Below, piece by piece: positions 16,041 through 25,012 of a DNA stretch of 64,000 nt. The translations under genes were made by a program, and so were the position numbers. Location of the stretch: assembly GCA_016715895.1 (NCBI GenBank), contig JADJXH010000003.1, positions 992,001 to 1,056,000 of the forward strand, written 5' to 3'. Source of the DNA: Flavobacteriales bacterium. Its GTDB lineage: Bacteria; Bacteroidota; Bacteroidia; Flavobacteriales_F; PHOS-HE28. Position 1 is the stretch's first letter. Each line of letters opens with the position of its first letter. Below the pieces are notes generated by a model that was not told the DNA's origin, did not search any database, and saw only the letters and a program-made list of their open reading frames with translations.

Positions 16041-19007
16041 TCAGTGCGTGCGCGCCGCGACGGCGGCATGGACCACCTCCTGGATGCGGGTCCGGATGTT
16101 CATCTCCGACAGCGCCTTGTTGGCGGCCGTGGGGTACACCCGGTTGCTGAGGAAGATGTAGACGATCCGTTGCTCGGGATCGGCCCAGGCCATGGTGCCG
16201 GTGAAGCCGGTGTGCCCGAAGCTCGCATAACTAACACAGGAGCAGGTGGGGCCACCCTTGCCGCGCACGGGCTTGTCGAAGCCCAACCCGCGCCGGTTCT
16301 CCCCGGTTTTGGGCTCCGGTGCGCAGAACTGGCAGCGGGTGAACTCATCCACCACGGCCTCGCTCAGGTACCGTCGTCCATTGTACACGCCCTTGTTCAG
16401 CAGCAGCTGGAACACCACGAAGAGGTCCTCGGCGTTGCCGAAGAGCCCCGCATGACCGGCCACTCCGCCGAGAAGCGCCGCGGTGGGATCGTGAACATCG
16501 CCCCACACCTGCTGCCGCCGGAACTCGGGGTCGTACTCCGTGGGGGCGATCCTCCTGCGCGGCACGCGCTGCAACGGCGTGTATCCGAGGCGATCGAGCG
16601 CCAGTGGACGGTAGAACACCGAATCCACGTACCGGTCGAGGGTGGTGCCGGCCACCCGCTCCACCACGCGCTGCATGAGCAGCAGGCCGAGGTCGCTGTA
16701 CTTGTACTCCTTCACCGGGTTCAGCGGGGGGCCGAGGATCCAGCCCGCAAGGCTGTCCCGATAACTGGCGCTGATGTATGTGCGCTCGGCCACACGAAGG
16801 GCATGCGCACTGTCCGCCTTCTCAGCGACCACTCCCGGCCGGGGCTCCTTGTTAATCAGCAGGCGCTGGTGGAAGGGCACCCAGTCACGCAACCCGGCCT
16901 GATGGGTGAGCACTTCGCGCAGGCCCAGGCGCGCATGGGCCTCATGCGGCCCGTTGAGCTCGGTGAGGTAGCTGCCCAGATCGCGGTCCAGGTCGATGCG
17001 GCCCTCGTCCACGAGCTTCATGACAGCGAGGGTGGTGGCGGCCACCTTGGTGATGCTGGCGAGGTCGTACAGGTCGTCCGTGCGAACGCTCCGCTTGCCA
17101 TCGTAGGTGGGTTTGCCATAGGCCTTATCCCACACCACATGCCCGTCCACGGCCACGAGCACCTGGGCACCGGGGAAGGCCTTGGCCGCGATGCCCTCCT
17201 GCACGATGGCGTCGATGCCGATGAGGTCCGGGGTCCGAAGGCCGGCTTCCTCGGGAAGCCCGTAGGTGGTGCGACCGGGCAGGGCCTCCCAGCTCAACCC
17301 GTTGCCTGCTTCGAACTGGGCCGAGGCGGTCACCGGCAGGGTGCCACCCACGGAACGTGCGCCGAAGAGGGCCTGTGCACAGAGGTCATGCACGTCGGGG
17401 TCGTCCTCGTACCCCACCAGCAGCCCGTCCAGCTCACTGCTGCCATAGGCGCGGGTGAGCCGGTAGGGATTGCCGAACCAGGCGAGCACCGTGCGGTGGT
17501 GGCGTTGAACCTGCTGAAGCACTTCGAACACCCGATCGGGTGCACCGAAATCCCTGTCCACGCGATAGCTGGTGCGGTGCACCGATGCGATCACCAGGTC
17601 GTGGCCCTCCAGCCTTCGCAGGAGCCCGGCAAGGCTGTCGCGATACAGGTCCTTGGGCACGCCGATGCTGGTGATGCGCGCGTGGCGGGCCAGGTGGCGG
17701 TGGAACGCGTTGCCCGCACTGTCGCCAAAGGCGAGGGCCGCGATGCGAAGACTTCCGGGATCGGCAATGGGCAGCAGGCCGTCGCGTGAGCGCAGCGCGG
17801 TAAGGGCCTGGCCGAAGAGCGTACGGCGCAACACCCTTGCCGCGGGGACATTGAGATCGTCCGCAAGCCCTTCGGTGCGCACGACAGGGCGTTGATGCAG
17901 GCCGGCCCAGCGCTTCGCGCGAAGCACCTTGCGGCACTTGTGGTCAATGAGCTCGCGCGGCACCAGCCCGCTGTCCACCGCCTGCTGGATGCGGTCGATC
18001 GCCTTCACCGGGTCCTGCGGGAACAGCAGGACATCGTTGCCGGCAAGCAGCGCACGCAGCTCGATCTCACCCGGCTTGTCGGCGTTGGCCACCCCCTTCA
18101 TGTTCAACGCGTCGGTGAACACAAGACCCTGGAAGCCGAGTTCGCGTTCGAGCAGTTCGTTCACCACGGGGCGGCTGAGGGTACTGGGCAGGCCGGGGGT
18201 GCTGTCGAGGGCGGGCACCTCCAGGTGGGCCACCATGATGGCGCTGAGCCCCTCCTCCATCAGCCGCTGGAAGGGGTACAGCTCCAGGGAGTCGAGGCGG
18301 CCTCTGGGATGCGCGATCAGGGGAAGGGCATGGTGGCTGTCCGCATCGGTGTCCCCGTGGCCGGGGAAGTGCTTGGCGGTGGCGATGACACCACCGGCCT
18401 GGAGCCCACGCATATAGGCCACGGCCTTGCGGGCCACGAGCTCGCGCTCCTCACCGAAGCTGCGGTCGTTGATCACCGGGTTCGCCGGGTTGTTGTTCAC
18501 GTCGGCCACCGGGCTGAAGCTCACATGCACGCCGAGCCGTTGCATCTGCCGGGCGATCTCGCGCCCCATCTCCTCGATGGCCGCATCGTTGCTCAAGGCG
18601 CCCAGCGTCATCTGCTTGGGGAACCGCACGGTGCTGTCCAGCCGCATCGCCAGCCCCCATTCCAGGTCCATGCCCACGAGCAGCGGCACGCGGGCCGCGG
18701 CCTGCCAGCGGTTGGTGAGCTGGGCCTGCCGCACGGGGCCGCCCTGGAAGAAGATGAGGCCGCCCACGCCGTGGTCGCGGACCAACGCATCCACCTCGGC
18801 CACGTGCTTCGCATCCTTGTTGCTGTAGGCCGCCACCATCATCAGCTGGGCGATGCGGTCGCGGGGGCCGAGCGTCGCCATCACGCTGTCGGCCCATTCC
18901 ATGTCCTCCATGAGAAAGGCCGGAGCGTGGCGCGTCGGCGGAGGACCGCCCCCCAGGGTGAGCACGGCCGAAGCGGCCAGGAGCGCGCGCTGGAGGAGGT
19001 TCGTCAT
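16041..19007 (-). CDS. Glycoside hydrolase family 3 (NagZ-like) fused to a class C beta-lactamase-like serine hydrolase
   Basis: 988 residues with a signal peptide. The N-terminal half is a GH3 beta-N-acetylhexosaminidase-type TIM barrel with the NagZ dyad motif KHFPGHGDTDADSHH (about residues 210-225). A middle GH3 C-type domain follows, then from about residue 600 a penicillin-binding/beta-lactamase fold with SxxK as SITK (about 650) and YSD in place of YxN. NagZ removes GlcNAc from muropeptides and the serine hydrolase domain may act on peptide stems. This fusion is known in Bacteroidota and suggests periplasmic muropeptide processing rather than drug resistance. Confidence 0.9.
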   Translation of the reverse strand: MTNLLQRALLAASAVLTLGGGPPPTRHAPAFLMEDMEWADSVMATLGPRDRIAQLMMVAAYSNKDAKHVAEVDALVRDHGVGGLIFFQGGPVRQAQLTNRWQAAARVPLLVGMDLEWGLAMRLDSTVRFPKQMTLGALSNDAAIEEMGREIARQMQRLGVHVSFSPVADVNNNPANPVINDRSFGEERELVARKAVAYMRGLQAGGVIATAKHFPGHGDTDADSHHALPLIAHPRGRLDSLELYPFQRLMEEGLSAIMVAHLEVPALDSTPGLPSTLSRPVVNELLERELGFQGLVFTDALNMKGVANADKPGEIELRALLAGNDVLLFPQDPVKAIDRIQQAVDSGLVPRELIDHKCRKVLRAKRWAGLHQRPVVRTEGLADDLNVPAARVLRRTLFGQALTALRSRDGLLPIADPGSLRIAALAFGDSAGNAFHRHLARHARITSIGVPKDLYRDSLAGLLRRLEGHDLVIASVHRTSYRVDRDFGAPDRVFEVLQQVQRHHRTVLAWFGNPYRLTRAYGSSELDGLLVGYEDDPDVHDLCAQALFGARSVGGTLPVTASAQFEAGNGLSWEALPGRTTYGLPEEAGLRTPDLIGIDAIVQEGIAAKAFPGAQVLVAVDGHVVWDKAYGKPTYDGKRSVRTDDLYDLASITKVAATTLAVMKLVDEGRIDLDRDLGSYLTELNGPHEAHARLGLREVLTHQAGLRDWVPFHQRLLINKEPRPGVVAEKADSAHALRVAERTYISASYRDSLAGWILGPPLNPVKEYKYSDLGLLLMQRVVERVAGTTLDRYVDSVFYRPLALDRLGYTPLQRVPRRRIAPTEYDPEFRRQQVWGDVHDPTAALLGGVAGHAGLFGNAEDLFVVFQLLLNKGVYNGRRYLSEAVVDEFTRCQFCAPEPKTGENRRGLGFDKPVRGKGGPTCSCVSYASFGHTGFTGTMAWADPEQRIVYIFLSNRVYPTAANKALSEMNIRTRIQEVVHAAVAARTH

Positions 19008-19014
19008 GAGCGGT

Positions 19015-19022
19015 CAAAGCTA
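19015..19022 (-). promoter_or_regulatory. -7 element TAGCTTTG for the GH3-lactamase gene
   Basis: Exact consensus on the minus strand, 7 nt before the ATG at 19007. About 106 nt separates it from the divergent mutL promoter. Confidence 0.55.
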
Positions 19023-19128
19023 CCCGGGGTGCCTGCGGGGCGCGGGCCGGGGCCCGGCGCGTTTATCAACACGTACGCGGGGATGGCCGCGATCATTGCG
19101 GATGGCGTGGGCCGCCCGGGCCGCGGGC

Positions 19129-19136
19129 TACCTTTG
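19129..19136 (+). promoter_or_regulatory. -7 element TACCTTTG for mutL
   Basis: Exact consensus, 21 nt before the ATG at 19158. Confidence 0.6.
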
Positions 19137-19157
19137 GCGGCTTCCGCGATCGATCCG

Positions 19158-21002
19158 ATGGAGCCCTTGATCCGCCTGCTGCCCGACCACGTGGCCAACC
19201 AGATCGCAGCAGGCGAGGTGGTGCAGCGCCCGGCGAGCGTCGTCAAGGAACTGCTGGAGAACAGCGTGGACGCCGGAGCGGGGCAGATCACCCTGGTGCT
19301 GAAGGACGCGGGCCGCACCCTGGTGCAGGTGACGGATGACGGCCGGGGCATGGGCCCGGATGATGCCCGGCTGTGCTTTGAGCGGCACGCCACCAGCAAG
19401 ATCCGCGCAGCGGACGACCTGCAGACGCTGCGCACCAAGGGCTTTCGTGGGGAGGCCCTCGCGAGCATCGCGGCGGTGGCCCAGGTGGAGCTGCGCACGC
19501 GCCCCCAGGCCTCGGAGCTCGGCACCCGGGTGGCCATGGAGGGCAGCCGGGTGCGGGCCCAGGAACCGGTGGCCATGGCCGCCGGAACGACGATCGCGGT
19601 GCGCAACCTGTTCTACAACATCCCGGCCCGGCGGCAGTTCCTCAAGAGCGACGCCGTGGAGCTGAAGCATGTGCTGGAGGAGTTCCAGCGGATCGCACTG
19701 GCCCATCCGGGCATCGGGTTCCAGGTGGTGCACAACGACCAGGAGCTGTTCCGGATGCCCGCCAGCGCGCCCGATGCCACCGAGGGCGCGGCGTTGCGGC
19801 AACGTGTGGTGCATCTGCTGGGCCGCCGGTACGACGAGCGGCTGGTGCCCGTGGAGGAATCCACCGGACACCTGCGCATCACGGGCTTCATCGGCAAGCC
19901 TGAGTTCGCGCGCCGCACGCGGGGCGAGCAATACTTCTTCGTCAATCAGCGCTTCATCCGCAGCAGCTACCTGGAACATGCGGTGCGCACGGCGTTCGAC
20001 GAGCTGGTGGCGCGGGACCACCACCCGGCCTGGTTCCTCTTCCTGGAGCTGGACCCCGCGCAGATCGACATCAACATCCACCCCACCAAGACGGAGATCA
20101 AGTTCCGCGACGACCGCAGCGTGTACGCGGTGCTTCACGCGGCCTTGCGGCGGGCCTTGGGGCGCTTCAACATCGCGCCGAGCCTCGACTTCGAGCCGGA
20201 GCCGGCCATCATGTCGGCCTTCGCCGGGATGCCGAGCGTGCCGGCCGTGGCCCCGGTGGTGAAGGCGCCCGACTGGCGTCCCCAGGACCTGGGCCCACCG
20301 CGCGACCCCACGGGCTGGCAACAGCTGTTCGACCTACGCGCCGCACCGGCCGGGGGTGACCCGCCCGCCGACGCTGACCCGGCGCACGCCAAGGCCCATG
20401 TGCTGCCGATGGGCGAGACCGAGGCCGATCACGGACCTCGACCGGTGTTCCGGATGCAGGGCGGCTACATCGTGTCGCCCCTGCGCAACGGATTGATGGT
20501 GGTGGACCGGCGGCGTGCGCTGGAGCGCATCGCCTACGAGCGCGCCCTGAAGCGGCTGGAGCAGGGCAACGGCCCCAGCCAGGCCGAGCTCTTTCCGCGC
20601 AACATCGAGCTGGCCCCGCAGGATTTCGCCCTGGTGGGCGAATTGCTACCCGAATTGCGCGCGCTGGGCCTCGACCTGGAGGTCTTCGGTGGGCGCACCA
20701 TCACCGTGCGCGGCCTGCCGGCCGAATCGATGAACGATGACCCTGCCGCGCTGCTGGACACCCTGATCGCCCAGTTGCACAGCGAGCGGGGGACGCTGAA
20801 GCTCGAGCGGCACGCGGCGATCGCCCGCAGCATGGCCCGGAGCGTTGCGGCGCGCAGCGATGAGGCCCCGGCGCAGGAACAGCTGCGCGACCTCGTCGAC
20901 CGCCTCTTCGGCTGCGAAGTGCCCTACTGGACCCCCGGCGGCAAACCCACGCTGATCACCTTCGGGCTCGATGAGCTCGCCCAACGCTTCGAACGCGGAT
21001 GA
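19158..21002 (+). CDS. mutL: DNA mismatch repair protein MutL
   Basis: 614 residues. GHKL ATPase motifs are clear: QIAAGEVVQRPASVVKELLE with ENSVDAGA, TDDGRGM, TKGFRGEALASIA and the S5 segment with Lys in HPTKTEIKF. A Pro/Ala-rich linker (about residues 350-430) leads to the C-terminal dimerisation domain (FRMQGGYIVSPLRNGLMVVD onward). MutL couples MutS mismatch recognition to strand excision. The ATG at 19158 starts the conserved N-terminal helix; a longer frame upstream is non-coding. It overlaps the first rhomboid gene by 4 nt. Confidence 0.97.
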   Translation: MEPLIRLLPDHVANQIAAGEVVQRPASVVKELLENSVDAGAGQITLVLKDAGRTLVQVTDDGRGMGPDDARLCFERHATSKIRAADDLQTLRTKGFRGEALASIAAVAQVELRTRPQASELGTRVAMEGSRVRAQEPVAMAAGTTIAVRNLFYNIPARRQFLKSDAVELKHVLEEFQRIALAHPGIGFQVVHNDQELFRMPASAPDATEGAALRQRVVHLLGRRYDERLVPVEESTGHLRITGFIGKPEFARRTRGEQYFFVNQRFIRSSYLEHAVRTAFDELVARDHHPAWFLFLELDPAQIDINIHPTKTEIKFRDDRSVYAVLHAALRRALGRFNIAPSLDFEPEPAIMSAFAGMPSVPAVAPVVKAPDWRPQDLGPPRDPTGWQQLFDLRAAPAGGDPPADADPAHAKAHVLPMGETEADHGPRPVFRMQGGYIVSPLRNGLMVVDRRRALERIAYERALKRLEQGNGPSQAELFPRNIELAPQDFALVGELLPELRALGLDLEVFGGRTITVRGLPAESMNDDPAALLDTLIAQLHSERGTLKLERHAAIARSMARSVAARSDEAPAQEQLRDLVDRLFGCEVPYWTPGGKPTLITFGLDELAQRFERG

Positions 21003-21772
21003 ACCCGAACGTGCTGCTGCCTCCGGTGGTGAAGAACCTGCTGATCATCAACGGCCTGTTCTTCCTGGCCAAGTTCAGCTTTCCGGCGGATGAGCTGGGC
21101 CGAAACACGCTGGATGCGACCCTGGGCATGTACTATGTGGGCTCCCCCCTTTTCCGGCCCTGGCAGGTGTTCACGCACCTCTTCCTGCACGGCGACCTGG
21201 GGCACCTGTTCACCAACATGTTCGGCCTGTTCATGTTCGGCGGCCCTGTGGAGCGCCACCTGGGGTCGAAGCGTTTCCTGATCTACTACCTGGCCTGCGG
21301 GCTGGGCGCCGCGGCCCTCCACACCGGCGTGAACGCCTACGAGGTGCTCCGCGATGAGGCGGTGGTGGCGGCGTACGGTGCGGACGTGCAGGAGGTGCGC
21401 GAAGCGGTGGCGGCCGGATCGCTCATGGAGGCCGACCACATCCTGAACGGTGTGATGGCCGCCCATGGCGTGCCTGACCAGGCCCTCACCCAGCTCTTCT
21501 TCGACCACATCGGCACGATCATCGGGGCCTCGGGCGCAGTGTTCGGCATCCTGCTGGCCTTCGGCATGCTCTTCCCCGAGCAGGAGATCTTCCTGTTGCT
21601 GCTGCCGATCCCCATCAAGGCGAAGTACTTCGTGGTGATCTACGGCCTGGTGGAGCTCTTCATGGGCCTCAAGCAGAGCCCGGGCGACAACGTGGCGCAC
21701 TTCGCGCACCTGGGCGGCATGATCTTCGGCTTTCTGTTGCTGCGGGCATGGCGCCGCCGCATGCTGCTCTGA
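20999..21772 (+). CDS. Rhomboid family intramembrane serine protease (first of two)
   Basis: 257 residues, six or more membrane helices. Catalytic Ser is in GASGAVFG and catalytic His in HFAHLGGMIFG, with the loop-1 motif and HxxxHLxxNM-like HGDLGHLFTNMFGLFMFG. A hydrophilic insert of about 70 residues (about 115-180) separates the third and fourth helices. Rhomboids cleave transmembrane segments inside the membrane. The gene follows mutL with an ATGA overlap. Confidence 0.9.
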   Translation: MNPNVLLPPVVKNLLIINGLFFLAKFSFPADELGRNTLDATLGMYYVGSPLFRPWQVFTHLFLHGDLGHLFTNMFGLFMFGGPVERHLGSKRFLIYYLACGLGAAALHTGVNAYEVLRDEAVVAAYGADVQEVREAVAAGSLMEADHILNGVMAAHGVPDQALTQLFFDHIGTIIGASGAVFGILLAFGMLFPEQEIFLLLLPIPIKAKYFVVIYGLVELFMGLKQSPGDNVAHFAHLGGMIFGFLLLRAWRRRMLL

Positions 21773-21877
21773 CCGACCGATGAGCCGCCCGGCCCGGACC
21801 GTTCGTGGAATACCTTTCCGGCCGGGGCGGAAGGGTCCGAACTTTGCGGTGATCCTGCAACGCATCCACAGGCCACG

Positions 21878-22768
21878 ATGGGCATCCGCGACGATGTGAG
21901 CATGCACTGGCGCACCGGCGGCGCCGCGGTCAGGCTCATCCTCATCAATCTCGGCGTCTTCCTGCTCTACCACGCGGTGGGGCTGGTGCTCTTCCTCACC
22001 GGCACCCCCGAGCCCGACCTGCTGAAGTGGCTGATGGCCACCAGCCATCTGCCGGCGCTGGCCCTCAGGCCGTGGACCGTGGTGACCTACATGTTCACCC
22101 ATGCCGATGTGTTCCACATCTTCTTCAACCTGCTCATGCTGTGGTTCAGCGGGCGGTTGTTCGAGGACCTGCTGGGGCCCAAACGCCTGCTGGGGAACTA
22201 CCTGCTGGGCGGGCTCTTCGGGCTGGCGTTGTACATCCTGGCCTACAACCTGTTCCCCCCCTTCCAGCGCTTCGCCACAGGCAGCACCATTCTGGGGGCC
22301 TCGGCGGCGGTGATGGGTGTGTTCATCGGCATCGCGGCGTACCGGCCTGACATGGTGGTGCACCTGATCCTGTTCGGAGCGGTTCGGCTCAAGTGGATCG
22401 CCCTGATCTATGTGGTGATCGACCTGGTGAGCATCCGACAGGGCAGCAACAGCGGCGGCCACATCGCCCACCTTGGCGGCGCGCTGCTGGGCTACCTCAC
22501 CGCCGTTCAGCTGCGGCGCGGGCGCGATGTCTCCACCGCGTTCATCGGCTGGTTCGAGGGCGCGTGGGACCTGCTGAGCGGGCGCAAGGCCCGGCGGTTG
22601 AAGGTGGCGCACCGGGGCCGGGTGGCCGTGATGGCCGACCAGGTGCCGGCCCACAAGCGCGACAAGCAGGCCCGCGTGGACGCCATCCTGGACAAGATCA
22701 GCCGCAGCGGCTACGACAGCCTCAGCAAGGAGGAAAAGGATTTCCTGTTCAAGGCCAGCCATGAGTGA
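21878..22768 (+). CDS. Rhomboid family intramembrane serine protease (second of two) with cytoplasmic tail
   Basis: 296 residues. Catalytic Ser in GASAAVMG, His in HIAHLGGALLG, and the conserved HADVFHIFFNLLMLWF. After the last helix there is an approximately 95-residue charged tail ending in DKISRSGYDSLSKEEKDFLF, a small conserved motif in Bacteroidota rhomboids. It lies 105 nt after the first rhomboid gene and overlaps the following EEP gene by 8 nt. The two copies are diverged, so the duplication is old. Confidence 0.9.
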   Translation: MGIRDDVSMHWRTGGAAVRLILINLGVFLLYHAVGLVLFLTGTPEPDLLKWLMATSHLPALALRPWTVVTYMFTHADVFHIFFNLLMLWFSGRLFEDLLGPKRLLGNYLLGGLFGLALYILAYNLFPPFQRFATGSTILGASAAVMGVFIGIAAYRPDMVVHLILFGAVRLKWIALIYVVIDLVSIRQGSNSGGHIAHLGGALLGYLTAVQLRRGRDVSTAFIGWFEGAWDLLSGRKARRLKVAHRGRVAVMADQVPAHKRDKQARVDAILDKISRSGYDSLSKEEKDFLFKASHE

Positions 22769-23906
22769 GGCCTCCCGCCGCGCGCGACCCAGCCGCTGGC
22801 ACCTCCCCTTGTGGTGGGCCAACCTGCTCGCCGCACTGCTGTTGCTGCTGGCCTATCTGTCCGCCCGGGTGCCGCCCGACACCTTCTGGCCCCTCGCCTT
22901 CTTCGGCATGGCCTACCCCTTCGTGCTGCTCACGCACCTCTTCTTCCTGGTGTGGTGGGCGCTGTTCCGGCCCAAACGGATGCTGGTGAGCGCGATCGTG
23001 GTGGGCATCGGTATCGGCCACATCGGCGACTATGTGCAGCTGCTCGGCAGGCGCCACCCTCCCGGGAACGCCACGGAGCAGGACCTGAAGGTGATGTCGT
23101 ACAACGTGCGCTTGTTCGACCTGTACAACTGGAGCAACAACACCCGGACGCGCAACGAGATCCTCGACCTCATCGCCTTCGAGGGGGCGGATGTGCTCTG
23201 CCTGCAGGAGTTCTTCCTGGCCGAGGACAGGCGCTACTTCAACACGAAGGACACCCTGCTGCGGCACCTGGGTTACCGGGCCTGCCACGACAGCTACACG
23301 GCGCACACCCGCAAGGGCCACCACTTCGGCATCGCCACCTTCAGCACCCATCCGATCGTGGGCAAGGGCACCTTGGAGTTCGCCGACGACCTGAACAACC
23401 TGTGCATCTGGACGGACATCGCGGTGGGCGACGACACGCTGCGGGTGTACAACGCCCATCTGGCCAGTGTGCGCTTCGGGGGCAACGAATACAGGTTCAT
23501 GGAGGACCTGGACACGGGCACGGACGCCGACAGTCTGCGCAGCGGGGGCCTGCGCATCGCCGGGCTGTTGCGCAATGCCTTCCTCCGCCGTGCCGAGGAG
23601 GCGCGCCTGATCACCGCGCACATGGCCAGCAGTCCCCATCCGATCGTGTACTGCGGCGACCTCAACGACACCCCGATGAGCTACAGCTACACCCTGCTCA
23701 CCGAGCGGCTTACGGACGCCTTCGTGGAGAGCGGCCGGGGTGTGGGGCACACCTACATCGGCGTGTTCCCCAGCTTCCGGATCGACCACATCCTTCACGG
23801 TCCCGAACTGACGGCCTGGAACTTCCGCACGCTGCCCGATGAGCTGAGCGACCACCGCGCCATCGTGTGCGAGTTGGCCTTGGTGGGTACCGGAGCGCCA
23901 CGCTAG
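22761..23906 (+). CDS. Membrane-anchored endonuclease/exonuclease/phosphatase family protein
   Basis: 381 residues. Two to three N-terminal membrane helices (about residues 18-92) and then an EEP domain with metal and catalytic motifs: VMSYNVRLFD, ADVLCLQEF, VYCGDLNDTP and a C-terminal SDHRAIV. The family includes nucleases and phospholipid/sphingomyelin phosphodiesterases, so the substrate is open. The domain would lie on the outer face if the helices are three in number. It overlaps the rhomboid gene upstream. Its TAG stop shares bases with the convergent TraB stop (CTAG). Confidence 0.85.
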   Translation: MSEASRRARPSRWHLPLWWANLLAALLLLLAYLSARVPPDTFWPLAFFGMAYPFVLLTHLFFLVWWALFRPKRMLVSAIVVGIGIGHIGDYVQLLGRRHPPGNATEQDLKVMSYNVRLFDLYNWSNNTRTRNEILDLIAFEGADVLCLQEFFLAEDRRYFNTKDTLLRHLGYRACHDSYTAHTRKGHHFGIATFSTHPIVGKGTLEFADDLNNLCIWTDIAVGDDTLRVYNAHLASVRFGGNEYRFMEDLDTGTDADSLRSGGLRIAGLLRNAFLRRAEEARLITAHMASSPHPIVYCGDLNDTPMSYSYTLLTERLTDAFVESGRGVGHTYIGVFPSFRIDHILHGPELTAWNFRTLPDELSDHRAIVCELALVGTGAPR

Positions 23907-24772
23907 GGCCGCTCTACCGCGACCGGACCGAGCGTGTAGCCCAGGTCCTTGAGGCGGTGGAGCACCCCACCCTCACCCGGCAGGTGCGCGGCGCCCACGG
24001 CGAAGAAGCAACTGCATCCCTCGCTCAATCGCGCCGCCATCCGTTCGGCCATCCGGGTGTTGCGCACCGCGAGCAGGGCCTCATCCATCGATCCGGACAT
24101 GCCCCCCTGCCGCACGAGGGCGTGCATGGTCTCCAGGTCCTGCCGGGCGTAGGCGTCCATCATCCGTTCCATGATCCCGCGGTACAGGTCGTGGCGCACC
24201 ATCTCCAACAGCATGGCCGCCTGATCCTCCAAGGGAATGGCGTCGATGGCAGCCAGCTGTTCCTGCATGGTCTCCAGTCCGCTCACCGCCCGTCCGATGG
24301 AACGGGCCCGGGCCTGCACCGCCTCGTCCAGCACGAGCGCGCTGTCGTTGCGCATTAGGGTCTCGGTGAGCAGGGCCATCGACCAGAAGGGTCTCATGCG
24401 GTCGCTGGCCAGGGCCATGAGGCCCAGATGCTCCTTCAGCGCCTTGCGCACACGTTCGAGGTCCTTCTTCTTGTAGAGGTCGGCCAAGACGCGGCCGTCG
24501 GGCATCTGCATGGCGCCCAGCATGGCAAGCCCGCCCTGGGCCGAGGCATCGTGATCCAACTCGCCCACCACTTCGGCACATTCCGCCATGGCGGCCCACA
24601 GGCTGTCATTGCCCTGATAGGCGCGGGCGTCACGGCTGTGCACGGTGCCCAGCACGTAGGCCGGTCCGGTGACGCCCGGGCCGGTGATGCGCCAGAGCAT
24701 GCTATGCGGGAGCGGTTGGGCCGTGGCCAGTCCGGCACACCACACGCTTGCGGACAGGACGATCGAACGCAT
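23903..24772 (-). CDS. TraB/GumN family protein
   Basis: 289 residues with a signal peptide (VLSASVWCAGLATAQ). The TraB/GumN pattern is seen at both ends: MLWRITGPGVTGPAYVLGTVHSRD near the N-terminus and FFAVGAAHLPGEGGVLHRLKDLGY at the C-terminus. The two conserved GxxH segments resemble metalloprotease-like sites of the Tiki/TraB clan, but enzymatic activity in bacteria is not established. ATG at 24772 was chosen over a TTG three codons upstream. IS110 lies a short distance upstream, apparently leaving this gene and its -7 box intact. Confidence 0.85.
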   Translation of the reverse strand: MRSIVLSASVWCAGLATAQPLPHSMLWRITGPGVTGPAYVLGTVHSRDARAYQGNDSLWAAMAECAEVVGELDHDASAQGGLAMLGAMQMPDGRVLADLYKKKDLERVRKALKEHLGLMALASDRMRPFWSMALLTETLMRNDSALVLDEAVQARARSIGRAVSGLETMQEQLAAIDAIPLEDQAAMLLEMVRHDLYRGIMERMMDAYARQDLETMHALVRQGGMSGSMDEALLAVRNTRMAERMAARLSEGCSCFFAVGAAHLPGEGGVLHRLKDLGYTLGPVAVERP

Positions 24773-24777
24773 GTGCG

Positions 24778-24785
24778 CCAAGGTA
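24778..24785 (-). promoter_or_regulatory. -7-like element TACCTTGG for the TraB/GumN gene
   Basis: 7 of 8 positions fit TAnnTTTG, 5 nt before the ATG at 24772. It bounds how far left the IS110 element can reach. Confidence 0.45.
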
Positions 24786-24830
24786 CTCTAGGCTTGCACG
24801 CTGAACTTAGCGGATGAACCAACTGAAGGA

Positions 24831-24990
24831 AGCCGAGCGGTACGGGAGGTGAACCGGGCCAAGGTTCAGGATCTGGTCCTGTGCGCCTATTGGGACCTCT
24901 CGTACCCCGGTGTCCACGGCTCGGATAGAAATTGAGGCTCGCGGCCTGTTAGAGTTCTGAAGCAACGGACACCTGCTCAGCCCCTTCAGA
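24831..24990 (+). ncRNA. Candidate IS110 bridge RNA
   Basis: The leader before the transposase folds well. A 12-bp stem pairs GGTACGGGAGGT (24839-24850) with ACCTCTCGTACC (24895-24906; one G-U). It is extended by CCGAGC (24833-24838) with GCTCGG (24919-24924) across a 3'-side bulge. Inside are two small hairpins: GAACC/GGTTC (24851-24867) and AGGA/TCCT (24868-24880). A further stem pairs TCTGAAG (24956-24962) with CTTCAGA (24984-24990). IS110-group elements encode a bridge RNA in the 5' non-coding end, with internal loops that pair with target and donor DNA. Assignment is inferred from position and folding; the RNA boundaries and guide loops are not determined. Confidence 0.6.
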
Positions 24991-25012
24991 GGTGGAACGA
25001 ACCAAAAGTACC

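Noticed and set aside
16041..17250. Beta-lactamase resistance determinant
   Set aside because: It is a domain fused to a NagZ-like hydrolase, a known Bacteroidota cell-wall arrangement.
16044..17789. Long plus-strand frame opposite the GH3-lactamase gene
   Set aside because: Complementary to a well-conserved coding sequence and has no motif of its own.
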